DNA from: Ralstonia soli | Lineage (GTDB): Bacteria > Pseudomonadota > Gammaproteobacteria > Burkholderiales > Burkholderiaceae | Length of the DNA: 64,000 nt | Assembly (NCBI RefSeq): GCF_023955655.1 | Contig: NZ_JAMXHT010000001.1 | Coordinates: 558,001-622,000, forward strand | Direction: 5' to 3' | Shown: piece after piece, positions 56,239-63,199 of the stretch | Position numbering within the stretch: position 1 is the first letter of the stretch | Layout: the number at the start of each line of letters is the position of its first letter | Notes under the pieces: model-generated | Told to the model about the DNA's origin: nothing | Seen by the model: only the letters and a program-made list of their open reading frames with translations | The model's database searches: none | Translations under genes and position numbers: made by a program

Positions 56239-56829
56239 TTATCCCACACCCAAGGCAATGGCTTTTCTGAGACGGCTCAGGCTTTCCGGGGTAATGCCGA
56301 GCCACGCGGCGATGTGGTGCTGTTTCAGGCGCTTGTGCAGATCCGGTTCTCTGCGGATGAAGTCCCGGTAGCGCTGCATCGCGGCGTCACGGCGAAAGCC
56401 GATCTCGATCGGCTCCTTTTCGATGATCCAGTGGCGCTCCATGTAGCGCATGTAGAAGGCTGCGATATCGGGGAAGCGGCTCGTCAGCGATCGGAACGCA
56501 GTGAAGTCGTACTCCAAGACGCTGGAGTCTTCGATGGCAGTGATCGTGGATGGGCTGGGTTTGCCCTGCAGCGTCGCACTGACCGACGCAGCAATCCGCC
56601 CCTCCGGAAAAAAGTACTTGATGACCATGTCACCTTCCGGGCCCACACAGTGCTGGAAAAACAAGCCCTGAAGGACAAAGGCAAACCGGGTCGGCACCTC
56701 CCCCGCAACGATCAACGATTCGTCCTTGCGGTACTGCCGGGGTTGCAGCAAAGCAGCCCAGGCCCGCTCCGCCTCTTCCGAGATATCTGCATAGGTCCGG
56801 ACCTTGTTGAAAAACGCATCGGTATTCAC
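56239..56829 (-). CDS. Crp/Fnr-like transcriptional regulator
   Basis: A 196-residue regulator from GTG 56829 (GAGAGG upstream). It has an N-terminal cyclic-nucleotide-binding-like domain (FVLQGLFFQHCVGPEGDMVIKYFFPEGRI, about residues 49-78), a long dimer helix and a C-terminal helix-turn-helix (LKQHHIAAWLGITPESLSRLRKAI). The Fnr cluster cysteines are absent, so it is not an oxygen-sensing Fnr. The longer frame upstream runs into the repeat and is rejected. Its base composition appears more AT-rich than its neighbours, consistent with acquisition. Confidence 0.85.
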   Translation of the reverse strand: MNTDAFFNKVRTYADISEEAERAWAALLQPRQYRKDESLIVAGEVPTRFAFVLQGLFFQHCVGPEGDMVIKYFFPEGRIAASVSATLQGKPSPSTITAIEDSSVLEYDFTAFRSLTSRFPDIAAFYMRYMERHWIIEKEPIEIGFRRDAAMQRYRDFIRREPDLHKRLKQHHIAAWLGITPESLSRLRKAIALGVG

Positions 56830-56943
56830 GCCATCCCTCTCCCATGTGCAAAGTGAACTGCCGGAGGCTTCGAAGAAGCTCAGGAGCCGGTTCGCACAGC
56901 ATTTGTAGCAGATGGGACCGACCGCGTCGCGACACCGCCAAAA

Positions 56944-57182
56944 CCGCGACGGTTTGGCCTTTGACGTTCCTGCCCTAGATGGCGCCTTGAATTTCTGTCG
57001 CAGGGAGGAAAAAGAGAGGAGGCTGTTTGAGCGAAGCGAGTTTGCCTCCTCTCCCTCCCTGCGACAGAAATTCAAGGGATGGGTCGCCGTCTTGGGCGCG
57101 CCTTTCTTTGCTGACTTTCTTTGGCAAGACAAAGAAAGTGAGTCAGCCCCGGCAGGGGATGAAACAGGGGTGGACCACCAAC
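56944..57182. repeat. Inverted repeat B, about 239 bp, mate of repeat A
   Basis: Reverse complement of 55434-55670 with scattered differences. It fills most of the gap 56830-57209. Its 89-bp core is 56987-57075. The inner 10-bp stem is GAGAGGAGGC / GCCTCCTCTC read on the minus strand: different from copy A in most positions but still perfectly complementary. The same loop sequence is kept. It separates the Crp-like gene from nrtD. Confidence 0.9.
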
Positions 57183-57209
57183 ATCAAAACCAAACCAAAT
57201 ACAAAAACC

Positions 57210-58013
57210 TCAAGCCGCTTCCGCAACAGGATGCCGCTGCTTCCGATACAAGAAATCCAACACAGCCGTCCGACAAGCGTGATAAATCGAATCCTCCGCC
57301 AACGCCATCCGATCCCGCGGCCGCGGCAAATCCACCGTCAGCACCTCGCCAATCGTCGCCGCCGGCCCATTCGTCATCATGACAATGCGATCCGCCAGCA
57401 GCACGGCCTCATCCACATCGTGCGTCACCATCACAACGGTACTGCCCGTAGACGCCACGATCTTCAGCAGCTCGTCCTGTAAGTGCGCCCGCGTCAGCGC
57501 ATCCAACGCCCCAAACGGCTCATCCATCAACAGCACCTTGGGTTCCATCGACAGCGCCCGCGCAATGCCCACACGCTGCTTCATCCCGCCAGAAATTTCA
57601 TGCGGATGCTTCTGCTCGGCATGGGTCAACCCGACCAACGCGAGTGCGGCATGCGTGCGCTCACGCAACTGCGCCTTCGTCTCCGTCTTCCCAAACACCC
57701 GCTCCACCGCCAGGTACACGTTGTCAAAGCACGTGAGCCACGGCAGCAGCGAATGGTTCTGAAACACCACCGCCCGATCCGGCCCCGGCCCGGCAATCTC
57801 GCGCTCGGCAAGAATCAACGCACCACTCGTCGGCCGTGTGAGCCCGGCAATCAGGTTCAGCAACGTCGATTTGCCGCAGCCCGAGTGCCCAATCAACGCA
57901 ATGCACTCACCGCGTGCCACCGTCAGGTCGATATCGCGCAGGGCAACGAACGGCCCCTTCTTGGTCTTGAACGTCTGCCCGACGTTTTCAATGCGCAGGA
58001 ATTTTTCGCTCAT
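57210..58013 (-). CDS. nrtD: Nitrate ABC transporter ATP-binding protein
   Basis: A 267-residue ATPase with Walker [11 protein letters not shown]-loop [22 protein letters not shown], signature [15 protein letters not shown], Walker [13 protein letters not shown] and H-loop [18 protein letters not shown]. It starts at ATG 58013. The NrtD/SsuB/TauB family alone does not fix the substrate; the adjacent NrtA and the ANTAR-type leader point to nitrate. Ten bases separate it from nrtB. Confidence 0.92.
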   Translation of the reverse strand: MSEKFLRIENVGQTFKTKKGPFVALRDIDLTVARGECIALIGHSGCGKSTLLNLIAGLTRPTSGALILAEREIAGPGPDRAVVFQNHSLLPWLTCFDNVYLAVERVFGKTETKAQLRERTHAALALVGLTHAEQKHPHEISGGMKQRVGIARALSMEPKVLLMDEPFGALDALTRAHLQDELLKIVASTGSTVVMVTHDVDEAVLLADRIVMMTNGPAATIGEVLTVDLPRPRDRMALAEDSIYHACRTAVLDFLYRKQRHPVAEAA

Positions 58014-58023
58014 GGCTTCCCCC

Positions 58024-58875
58024 TCAAACCGCGTCGTACGAGAACCGCCGCGCGATCGCCAGCAGCGCGTGCTCCAGCAGCAAGCCCACCACGCCAATCA
58101 CAAAGATGGCGATGACGATGTGCTCGACCTTCAGGTTGTTCCACTCATCCCACAGCCAGAAGCCGATGCCGACACCGCCCGTGAGCATCTCCGCCGCCAC
58201 GATCACCAGCCACGCCGTGCCGATGGACAGCCGCACGCCCGTCAGCATGTACGGCAGCACCGCCGGAAACAGCACGCGCGTGAACACCTTCCACTCCGAC
58301 AGGTTCAACACACGCGCCACGTTCAGGTAATCCTGCGGCACGCGCGTCACGCCCACGGCGGTGTTGATGACCATCGGCCAGATCGAGCAGATGAAGATCG
58401 CCCAGATCGCCGCCGGGTTGGCCGACTTGAACAGCAGCAGCCCGATGGGCAGCCACGCTAGCGGCGATACCGGCCGCAGCAGGCTGATGATGGGCGAGGT
58501 CATGGCGTTGAGAAACGCAAAGCGCCCGATGAGGAAGCCCGCCGGAATGCCGATGACCGCCGCCATCCCAAAGCCCGCACCCACCCGCGCGAGCGACGCC
58601 AGCACATTCCAGCCCACACCCTGGTCATTCGGGCCATTGCGGTAGAACGGATCGGCGAAGAGGGCGACCGCCGCTTTCCATGTGACGGCCGGCGTCGGCA
58701 GCGCGGGGATGGCCGTGGCGATGCCCTGCCACGCCAGCACGAAGATCACCAGGCCCAGCACGGGCGGAAAGCCGCGCACCACGGCTGCGACAAACCAATC
58801 GCGCAAGACGATGCGGCGCGCAGGGACAGCGGCGTCGGACTGCACGCCGGACAACGTTTTGACGAGCGTGTTCAT
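58024..58875 (-). CDS. nrtB: Nitrate ABC transporter permease
   Basis: A 283-residue permease from ATG 58875 with five or six helices. The EAA-like coupling loop is [43 protein letters not shown]. The first helix is [22 protein letters not shown]. NrtB type within the BPD_transp_1 family. It lies between nrtA (51 bp) and nrtD in one operon. Confidence 0.92.
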   Translation of the reverse strand: MNTLVKTLSGVQSDAAVPARRIVLRDWFVAAVVRGFPPVLGLVIFVLAWQGIATAIPALPTPAVTWKAAVALFADPFYRNGPNDQGVGWNVLASLARVGAGFGMAAVIGIPAGFLIGRFAFLNAMTSPIISLLRPVSPLAWLPIGLLLFKSANPAAIWAIFICSIWPMVINTAVGVTRVPQDYLNVARVLNLSEWKVFTRVLFPAVLPYMLTGVRLSIGTAWLVIVAAEMLTGGVGIGFWLWDEWNNLKVEHIVIAIFVIGVVGLLLEHALLAIARRFSYDAV

Positions 58876-58925
58876 GTCGGGCTCCATCGACGGGAAGGAC
58901 CGCAATCAGAGAGAAGGTGGAAGCG

Positions 58926-60206
58926 TCAGGCTTTGATCTTGAAACCGTCCGCGTAGGCAGCGGGATTCTTCGCATCCCACACCACGCCATCGATCAGCTT
59001 GGCGGTACGCATGTCGCTCTTCGGCAGCGGTGTGCCGGTGGCGGCCGCGGCCTGCTTGAAGATGTCGATGCGGTTGACTTGCTTGGCGACGGCCGCGTAA
59101 TCCGGATGCGCCTTCAGCAGCCCCCAGCGCTTGTGCTGCGTGAGGAACCACATGCCATCCGACAGGTACGGAAAGTTGACCGCACCGTCGTGATAGAAGC
59201 GCATCGGGTCCGGGTCATCCCACGTCTTGCCGATGCCGTTCGTGTAACGGCCCAGCATGCGGTCGAGAATGATGTCCATGTCGGTGTTGACGTAGGACTT
59301 GGCCGCGATGGTCTCGGCCGTCTTGCGGCGGTTCGACGCCGAGGCATCGATGAACTTGCCCGCTTCCAGCACCGCAGCCGTCAGTGCGCGCGCCGTGTTC
59401 GGATACTTCTGCACGAACTCCGCCGTGGTGCCGAGCACCTTCTCGGGGTGGTCCTTCCAGATGGCCTGCGTCGTCTCGGCGGTAAAGCCGATGTTGTCGG
59501 CAATTGCGCGCGCGCCCCACGGCTCGCCCACGCAGTAGCCGTCCATGTTGCCCACGCGCATGTTGGCGACCATCTGCGGCGGCGGCACCGTGATGGCCTT
59601 CGCATCCTGCAGCGGGTGGATGCCGTGCGCGGCCAGCCAGTAGTACAGCCACATCGCGTGCGTGCCGGTCGGGAAAGTCTGCGCGAAGGTGTAGTCGCGC
59701 TTGTCCTTCGTCATCACTGCGCGTAGCGATGCGCCGTCCTTGACGCCCGCTTCCTTGAGCTTGCTCGACAGCGTGATGGCCTGACCGTTGTTGTTCAGCG
59801 TCATCAGCACGGCCATGTCTTTCTTCGGCCCGCCGATGCCGAGCTGCACCCCGTAGATCAGCCCGTAGAGCACGTGCGCCGCATCCAAGTCACCCGACAC
59901 CAGCTTGTCGCGCACGCTGGCCCACGAGGCTTCTTTCGACGGCGTGATCTTGATGCCGTACTTCTTGTCGAGGCCCAGCGTGGAGGCCATCACCACCGAA
60001 GCACAGTCGGTCAGCGGGATGAAGCCGACCTTCAACTCGGTCTTCTCAGGTGCATCGGAGCCGGCTGCCCAGGCACCGGCACGTACCAGCGGATCGATCA
60101 ATGCCACGGCACTGCCTCCTGCAATCGTCGCTGCAGCCTTGATGACGCTGCGGCGCTTCGGGTTGATCGGGTTGACGACGAGGTCGGTCTTGTCTGGCGC
60201 GGCCAT
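58926..60206 (-). CDS. nrtA: Nitrate-binding periplasmic protein
   Basis: A 426-residue substrate-binding protein of the NrtA/CmpA family, from ATG 60206 with RBS GGAG. A twin-arginine signal (NPKRRSVIKAAATIAGG, Arg18-Arg19) indicates export in folded form. The mature domain has LKVGFIPLTDCASVVMAST, AHVLYGLIYGVQLGIGGPKKDMAVLM and the ligand-site segment NMDGYCVGEPWGARAI. Its leader (60207-60332) contains a predicted ANTAR-controlled terminator. First gene of nrtABD. Confidence 0.93.
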   Translation of the reverse strand: MAAPDKTDLVVNPINPKRRSVIKAAATIAGGSAVALIDPLVRAGAWAAGSDAPEKTELKVGFIPLTDCASVVMASTLGLDKKYGIKITPSKEASWASVRDKLVSGDLDAAHVLYGLIYGVQLGIGGPKKDMAVLMTLNNNGQAITLSSKLKEAGVKDGASLRAVMTKDKRDYTFAQTFPTGTHAMWLYYWLAAHGIHPLQDAKAITVPPPQMVANMRVGNMDGYCVGEPWGARAIADNIGFTAETTQAIWKDHPEKVLGTTAEFVQKYPNTARALTAAVLEAGKFIDASASNRRKTAETIAAKSYVNTDMDIILDRMLGRYTNGIGKTWDDPDPMRFYHDGAVNFPYLSDGMWFLTQHKRWGLLKAHPDYAAVAKQVNRIDIFKQAAAATGTPLPKSDMRTAKLIDGVVWDAKNPAAYADGFKIKA

Positions 60207-60219
60207 CCATGGCTCCAAG

Positions 60220-60294
60220 AAAAGAAAAAGGCGTCCCGACGCGCGGCCACGTCCCTCCATGGTGGGGAGCGCGTTTGCCGTGCATCGAGACGCC
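60220..60294 (-). terminator. Leader terminator (attenuator) before nrtA
   Basis: On the minus strand GGCGTCTCGA (60294-60285) pairs over ten positions with TCGGGACGCC (60239-60230; one G-T pair), with about 45 nt between, followed by TTTTTCTTTT. The RBS of nrtA comes directly after, so this stem would end transcription before the gene. Its 5' arm overlaps the second leader hairpin. Confidence 0.85.
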
Positions 60295-60328
60295 GTTGTC
60301 TCGTGCCGATACCCACGTTGGCATCGGC
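60286..60328 (-). promoter_or_regulatory. Tandem hexaloop hairpins: predicted ANTAR protein binding site in the nrtA leader
   Basis: Hairpin 1: stem GCCGATGCC (60328-60320), loop AACGTG, stem GGTATCGGC (60313-60305). Hairpin 2: stem CGAGAC (60303-60298), loop AACGGC, stem GTCTCG (60291-60286). Both loops are six bases with A at position 1 and G at position 4, the known ANTAR RNA signature. Hairpin 2 and the terminator exclude each other, the layout of NasR- and EutV-type antitermination. Confidence 0.85.
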
Positions 60329-60342
60329 TTCGCAGCGACACT

Positions 60343-60359
60343 TGCAAGGGGTATGCCAA
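60343..60359 (-). promoter_or_regulatory. Sigma-54 promoter of nrtABD
   Basis: Minus-strand TTGGCATACCCCTTGCA: GG at 60357-60356, GC at 60345-60344, ten bases apart. Start predicted near 60332, so the RNA begins almost exactly with hairpin 1. Confidence 0.88.
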
Positions 60360-60370
60360 CTGTGAGGTTC

Positions 60371-60895
60371 GGAACACGACGCGTGGGGTTCTGAACGCGA
60401 CGCGTGAGGCTTTTTGCTCCGCAGTTGGCGCTCAGAGCTCGGCACATGAGGCTTTTTTCTCGGCAATCGGAGCTCAGAACTCGGTGCGCCGAGCTTTTTT
60501 CTCGGCGGTTCGAGCTCCGAGCTCGACGCGTGAGGCTTTTTTCTCGGCGGTTCGAGCTCAGAGCTCGGTGTGTCGAGCGTTTTTCTCGGCCGTCGGAGCT
60601 CAGAACCCGGTGTGTCGAGCTTTTTGCTCGGTCACTGGAGCTCAAAGCTCGGCGGGTGCGGGGCTTTTAGCTCGGCGATTGGGGCTTAGAGCTCCAGGCG
60701 TGACACGTTTAGCTCGACGATTGGCGTTCGGAGCTCGGCGCGCGGAGCTTCTTTCTCGGAAGACGGGGCTCGGAACTCGACGCGTGAGCCTTTGAGCTCC
60801 GCGTTCGGCGTTCGGAACGCCGCGCGTGAGGCTTGTTACCCCGCAGTCGGAGCCCAACGCCCGGTACGTGCGGTTCAGAAGCCGGCGTTCGAACC
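60371..60895. repeat. 42-bp tandem repeat array, about 12 copies
   Basis: Degenerate repeat with a strict 42-bp period: unit starts at 60391, 60433, 60475, 60517, 60559, 60601, 60643 (this unit 44 bp), 60687, 60729, 60771, 60813 and 60855. A partial copy lies at 60371-60390. Units share GAGCTC-type and CTCGG motifs and a T-rich centre. The array lies between the nrt sigma-54 promoter and the ANTAR gene and makes up most of the 768-bp gap. Because 42 is a multiple of three, spurious 14-residue-repeat ORFs run through it on both strands. I see no gene here. Confidence 0.9.
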
Positions 60896-60974
60896 TCTGG
60901 CCTTGGCGCGAGGCTGGTGCGTTTCCGGCGCCGGACTTGTGCGGCGCACCAAAACTGGGCGGCGTCCGGTGGTC

Positions 60975-61613
60975 TCAGCCGGCCATCACGTCAATCACGC
61001 GCTGGGCGGCTTCGACGAGCTTGATGTTGCGGTCCATCGCCATCTTGCGCAGGCGCTTGAAGGCCTCGTCTTCCGACAGGCTCATCTGCTTCATCAGCAG
61101 GCCCTTGGCACGCTCCAGCACTTTGCGCTCGGCCAGCTGGGTCTTGGCGGTGTCCAGTTCGGCCCGCAGCTCGCGCTCGTGCTCGAAGCGCGCATAGGCC
61201 ACGTCCAGCACGGCTTTGACGCGTGTGGGTTTGATCCCGTCGACGATGTAGGCCGTGATGCCCGCGGCGAATGCCGATTTGATACGCGCGGCATCGTCGT
61301 TGTCGGTGAACAGCACGATCGGGCGCGGCGCGTGCTGGGTGGCCACGCAGACGTGCTCGATGGTGTCCCGTGCGGCCGATTCCGAGGCAACGATCACCAT
61401 GTCGGGTTGTGCCTGCGCAATGCGGTCGGGCAAGGTGAGGTCGGCGTCGGCCAGGCCCACGTCAATGAAGCCGGCTTCGGCCAGGCCCGCACGGATGAGC
61501 TCCAGGTTGATCTGCTCGGCGTCGAGCGGATCACGCACCAGCAGCACGCGCATCGGCCCGGCCGGGTGAGCGGCGGCGGGCGAGGCGGAGGGGGCGGGCG
61601 GTTTCGTTTGCAT
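60975..61613 (-). CDS. nasT: ANTAR-domain RNA-binding regulator (NasT-like)
   Basis: A 212-residue protein from ATG 61613. The N-terminal receiver-like domain (about residues 20-140) lacks the usual phospho-aspartate: the segment reads [13 protein letters not shown], with Ala where Asp is expected. The C-terminal ANTAR domain (about 148-210) has [35 protein letters not shown]. NasT-type proteins bind leader RNA hairpins and prevent termination. The matching hairpins lie in the nrtA leader, 0.65 kb downstream on the same strand. No NasS-like sensor is adjacent, apart from the related NrtA itself. Confidence 0.9.
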   Translation of the reverse strand: MQTKPPAPSASPAAAHPAGPMRVLLVRDPLDAEQINLELIRAGLAEAGFIDVGLADADLTLPDRIAQAQPDMVIVASESAARDTIEHVCVATQHAPRPIVLFTDNDDAARIKSAFAAGITAYIVDGIKPTRVKAVLDVAYARFEHERELRAELDTAKTQLAERKVLERAKGLLMKQMSLSEDEAFKRLRKMAMDRNIKLVEAAQRVIDVMAG

Positions 61614-61754
61614 GGTGCAAAGTGGGGCGTTGTGCACGGCGCGCATGCAAGAACCGCGCCGGGGCGGTGCGGGTGTATGCTCGCAGCTCGGTCGCCGGGG
61701 GGCGGTGGCCGTGTCCCCATGTGTTTTATTCAAGTGCATTCCCAGGAGACCCGC

Positions 61755-62456
61755 ATGACCGAATTTGTCGTCACCCCGCCCACCGTCAATGGCATTCCCG
61801 TGCGTGGCGGGCAAGGCCAGTTTCCGGTGCGCCGCGTGTACTGCGTCGGCCGCAACTACGCCGCCCATGCCCGCGAGATGGGTTCCGACCCCGACCGCGA
61901 ACCGCCGTTCTTCTTCTGCAAGCCGGCCGATGCCGTGCGCTACATCCCCGACGGCGAGACTGGCCAGTTCGTCTACCCCACCGAGACGAAGGATTGCCAC
62001 TATGAGATCGAACTCGTGGTCGCCATCGGCACGGGCGGGCGCGACATCGCCGTGGAAACGGCGGCCAAGCATATCTACGGCTACGCCATCGGCCTGGACA
62101 TGACGCGCCGCGACCTGCAGAACGCTGCCAAGAAGGGCGGCCGCCCGTGGGAAACCGGCAAGGCGTTCGATGGCTCGGCCCCCATCGGCCCGATCGTTCC
62201 CGTGAAGGATGTCGGCCACCCGAGCGAGGGCGCGATCACGCTGTCGGTCAATGGCAAGGAACATCAGCGCGGGGACTTGTCGGACCTGATCTGGTCAGTG
62301 CCGGAAACCATTGCGTACCTCTCGCGCCTGTTCGAGCTGCGCCCCGGCGATCTGATCTACACCGGCACGCCCGAGGGCGTCGGCCCGGTCGTCGTTGGCG
62401 ACCTGATGGTCGGCAAGATCGACGGCGTGGGCGAACTGCACGTGAAGGTCATCTGA
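61755..62456 (+). CDS. Fumarylacetoacetate hydrolase family protein (fumarylpyruvate hydrolase-like)
   Basis: A 233-residue FAH-fold hydrolase from ATG 61755 (RBS AGGAG). It has [33 protein letters not shown], metal ligands in HYEIELVV (two Glu) and [28 protein letters not shown] (Asp), and the terminal [10 protein letters not shown]. Its partner 9 bp downstream is a maleylpyruvate/maleylacetoacetate isomerase, so the pair fits the end of gentisate or homogentisate breakdown. It resembles NagK more than classical FAH in length. Confidence 0.88.
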   Translation: MTEFVVTPPTVNGIPVRGGQGQFPVRRVYCVGRNYAAHAREMGSDPDREPPFFFCKPADAVRYIPDGETGQFVYPTETKDCHYEIELVVAIGTGGRDIAVETAAKHIYGYAIGLDMTRRDLQNAAKKGGRPWETGKAFDGSAPIGPIVPVKDVGHPSEGAITLSVNGKEHQRGDLSDLIWSVPETIAYLSRLFELRPGDLIYTGTPEGVGPVVVGDLMVGKIDGVGELHVKVI

Positions 62457-62465
62457 GGCAGAACC

Positions 62466-63116
62466 ATGTCGATCAAGCTGTACAACTACTTCCGCAGTTC
62501 GGCGTCGTTCCGTGTGCGCATCGCGCTGGAGATCAAGGGCCTGCCGTATGAGTACGCGCCGGTCCACCTGCTCAAGGGCGAGCAAATGGCGCCCGACTTC
62601 GTCAAGCTCAACCCCGATGCGCTGGTGCCCGTGCTGTGCGATGGCACCGACGTGTTGAACCAGTCGCTGGCGATTGTCGAATACCTGGAAGAGACGCACC
62701 CCGAGCCCACGCTGCTGCCGGGCTCGCCCAGCCACCGTGCGCACATTCGCGCGATTGCACTGGCGATTGCGTGCGAGATCCATCCGCTCAACAACCCGCG
62801 CGTGCTGAAGTACCTCAAGCACACGTTCAACGTGGAAGAGGAAGCGCGCAACGACTGGTATCGCCACTGGGTGAAGCTGGGGTTTGCGGCGCTGGAGACG
62901 CGGCTGTCGGCGTCGCCGCTCACGGGTGCCTACTGCGTGGGTGACACACCGACCCTGGCGGATGTGTGCCTCGTGCCGCAGGTGTTCAACGGCAAGCGGT
63001 TTGATGTGGCGGTGGAGGATTACCCGACGCTGGCGCGCATCTTTGAACACTGCATGGCGCAGGAGGCGTTTCAGCGGGCGGCGCCTGGGGTGCAGCCGGA
63101 TGCGGCTTCTGCGTAA
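62466..63116 (+). CDS. maiA: Maleylacetoacetate / maleylpyruvate isomerase (zeta-class GST)
   Basis: A 216-residue glutathione transferase. The active-site segment is SSASFRVRIALEIKGLPYEY, with the zeta-class SSxSxRVRIAL motif. GSH-site segments are LVPVLCDGTDVLNQSLAIVEYLEE, and the C-terminal domain has GDTPTLADVCLVPQVFNGKRF. It uses glutathione for cis-trans isomerisation; gshAB are in this window. Co-transcribed with the FAH gene. Confidence 0.93.
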   Translation: MSIKLYNYFRSSASFRVRIALEIKGLPYEYAPVHLLKGEQMAPDFVKLNPDALVPVLCDGTDVLNQSLAIVEYLEETHPEPTLLPGSPSHRAHIRAIALAIACEIHPLNNPRVLKYLKHTFNVEEEARNDWYRHWVKLGFAALETRLSASPLTGAYCVGDTPTLADVCLVPQVFNGKRFDVAVEDYPTLARIFEHCMAQEAFQRAAPGVQPDAASA

Positions 63117-63139
63117 TCGGTAGCATTCCTGCACAAAAC

Positions 63140-63169
63140 AAAACGCCCTGACTGGATCAGGGCGTTTTT
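63140..63169. terminator. Bidirectional terminator between maiA and ftsY
   Basis: AAACGCCCTGA (63141-63151) / TCAGGGCGTTT (63157-63167), loop CTGGA, T5; the A-run also suits the convergent ftsY transcript. Confidence 0.9.
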
Positions 63170-63199
63170 ACGTGGAACCGTTGCGCGTGAGGGGCGTTT

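Noticed and set aside
54787-57482. Short hypothetical proteins ending or starting with a shared LTFFGKTKKVSQPRQGMKQ segment
   Set aside because: The shared peptide is just the translation of the inverted repeats A and B, not evidence of a gene family.
60371-60895. Repeat proteins with 14-residue units on either strand across the 42-bp array
   Set aside because: All frames stay open because 42 is divisible by three. No RBS, no signal peptide, and arginine- or serine-rich nonsense in each frame; treated as noncoding repeat.
60391-60895. CRISPR array
   Set aside because: The units are contiguous degenerate repeats without spacers, and no cas gene is present.
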